Positions 62,882 to 64,000 of a DNA stretch of 64,000 bases are shown here, in pieces. The notes below the pieces were generated by a model that was given only the letters and a program-made list of their open reading frames with translations, did no database searches and was not told the origin of the DNA. Source of the stretch: Sordaria brevicollis (Eukaryota; Ascomycota; Sordariomycetes; Sordariales; Sordariaceae); NCBI GenBank assembly GCA_033439795.1, contig JAUTDP010000003.1, positions 682,001 through 746,000 on the forward strand, written 5' to 3'. Numbering within the stretch: position 1 is the first letter of the stretch; each line of letters begins with the position of its first letter. The position numbers and the translations under genes are program-made.

Positions 62882-63715
62882 GAGTCTGTATGATCTTGAT
62901 TCAGGACGACCAAGGATTTGATGAAAATAGTGCTCAAATGAAATGCTCAGTCACAGACTTCCAACCTTGGATACGGATGTCGTTGGTATCGGTGATGACG
63001 GAAACTGTTCCTGATGCTGTCACTCGATGAGATTCAGTGGAGTCGTTCACTGAAAGACCCCAGGCTCCACGTTGACGGAGCTCGGATGGAGCTCAAATCG
63101 AGCTTACCCAGAACAGGAAACGATCTGCGTCACCAGCCTCAACTAACTCCAAACTTCCCCAGCTTCAGCCTCTTTCAGCCACAGTAGATGGGACAAATGC
63201 CGCAATGCCAAGCTTTTGGACCTGCAGAGAGGGGCATCTGCTGAGAAAGGTGATGATCCGAGCGCCAAATTTTTGGTGGATGGAACTTTTCGGGATCGGA
63301 GGAGAGCAGTCGCAGTTGGAGTGATCACAGCGTGAACGAGCTGCTGTGCTGCCCACTCCGGACGGAAGACCATCAGTCCCAAACACCGACCACCAAACAT
63401 CACACACACCCACTCGCCCGGATACTTGGAGATTTGGACTGAGCAGCCGAGTACTATAGTACCACCACACCACCACCATACACAAATCTACTGCTCAACC
63501 AGTGACCCGTCACACCCGATTGGACTAACAAGAGCTCTTTTTATTTACTTTCTTGCTCCAAGTCAACCGGTCCTCAACACCTCGACAGTCGCATCCCAGA
63601 CGCCAAAAACACCCCTACATGCAAGAGACGCTTGCCAGTCACCCTTAAACAATCAATTGGTCCTTCTCGACAAGAAGGACGTGCGTGGGAAGAGTAGTAG
63701 ATACACACGGGCAAC
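62882..63715. promoter_or_regulatory. Divergent promoter region between VMA12 and COQ1
   Basis: 834 bp separate the two start codons. It contains a TTTTTATTTACTTTC pyrimidine-rich stretch at about 63538-63552 on the COQ1 side. Overlapping frames (63143-63485 minus, 63426-63959 plus) are not protein-like. No specific factor site is claimed. Confidence 0.5.
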
Positions 63716-64000
63716 ATGCAGCTCCGGACGGGAGCGACTTCGGTGGTTCGGACCGGTCTTGGTCTTACACAGTCGAGATGTGCTGCTGCTGTACCATCAA
63801 GGATACGGCACTACCACTCGACCAAAAAGAACGACTCGGCATGGGGTGCTGCCGTCTCGGTCGCCGGCAACATTGTCAACAATGCCGTCAACAAGGTTAT
63901 CAAGGGCACCGACAACCTGCCCACCATTGACCCCCTCCGTCTTGTCGCCGGCGAGATGAAGTTCCTAACAGGCAACATCCGCAAGCTCCTCGGCTCCGGC
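63716..64000 (+). CDS. COQ1: Hexaprenyl/polyprenyl diphosphate synthase COQ1, 5' part (runs off the window)
   Basis: The 95 codons from ATG at 63716 to the window edge are open. The N-terminus MQLRTGATSVVRTGLGLTQS is Arg-, Ser- and Ala-rich without acidic residues, as in a mitochondrial presequence. Then come HYHSTKKNDSAWGAAVSVAG and DPLRLVAGEMKFLTGNIRKL (about 72-91), the segment that in fungal Coq1 immediately precedes LLGSGHP and the all-trans polyprenyl synthase fold. The enzyme builds the isoprenoid side chain of ubiquinone in the mitochondrial matrix. The two Asp-rich motifs lie beyond the window, so catalytic competence cannot be judged. It starts in a different frame from the longer overlapping frame at 63426-63959, which is a chance frame. 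Confidence 0.85.
   Translation, partial: MQLRTGATSVVRTGLGLTQSRCAAAVPSRIRHYHSTKKNDSAWGAAVSVAGNIVNNAVNKVIKGTDNLPTIDPLRLVAGEMKFLTGNIRKLLGSG

Noticed and set aside
63426..63959. 177-codon plus frame overlapping the COQ1 start
   Set aside because: The frame at 63716 gives the conserved Coq1 sequence; this one is an overlapping shadow.
1..64000. CRISPR arrays, rRNA genes, tRNA genes, telomeric repeats
   Set aside because: None seen. Regular repeats found are coding minisatellites or transposon repeats, and no TTAGGG-type tract or clear A/B box pair was found.

Overview
The window looks like a chromosomal segment of a filamentous ascomycete (Pezizomycotina). The genes have short introns (50-79 bp) with GT..AG ends and CTAAC/GCTAAC branch points. 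Most of the window is AT-rich DNA in which CA and TG dinucleotides are nearly absent while CG persists. That is the signature of repeat-induced point mutation (RIP). I cannot name the species.

Layout. 1-1833: normal-composition flank with what looks like the 3' end of a broken minus-strand gene. 1834-16696: a Mutator-like (MULE) DNA transposon with about 75-bp terminal inverted repeats and an 8-bp target duplication, split by an 11.5-kb Ty3/Gypsy LTR retrotransposon (2607-14131) that points left. 16697-19978: an un-RIPed island holding one convincing small gene (192 aa, duplicated beta-rich motif). 19979-24547: a 4.6-kb element with a two-part inverted repeat, protein remnant on the minus strand, not classified. 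24548-58770: a nested block. A 332-bp tandem repeat was hit by Ty3/Gypsy copy A (24864-32788) and, 37 bp further on, by a 25.3-kb composite (32826-58160). Without its own nested Gypsy copy B (49073-56999), that composite is a 17.4-kb DNA element with a 10-bp target duplication and several kilobase-long plus-strand frames broken only by TAA/TAG. One of them has SF2/SNF2-like helicase motifs. 58770-64000: ordinary gene-dense euchromatin.

The right-hand genes are a PSD/PsiD-type pyruvoyl decarboxylase (minus), a protein with the ESCO-type zinc finger but no acetyltransferase domain (minus), the V-ATPase assembly factor Vma12 (minus), and the 5' part of mitochondrial COQ1 (plus, running off the end). 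Vma12 and COQ1 are divergent and share a promoter region. These are unrelated housekeeping or metabolic genes, not a cluster.

The most unusual object is the 17.4-kb DNA element at 32826-58160. It has a transposase-like frame at its left end, a helicase-like frame, a four-fold 84-bp coding repeat and a recurrent 14-bp palindrome (ACTCCTATAGGAGT and RIP derivatives). All transposon proteins here are RIP-inactivated. Their assignments rest on reading through RIP-type changes (TAA/TAG from CAA/CAG/TGG, C-to-T and G-to-A substitutions) and could be tested by comparison with other genomic copies.
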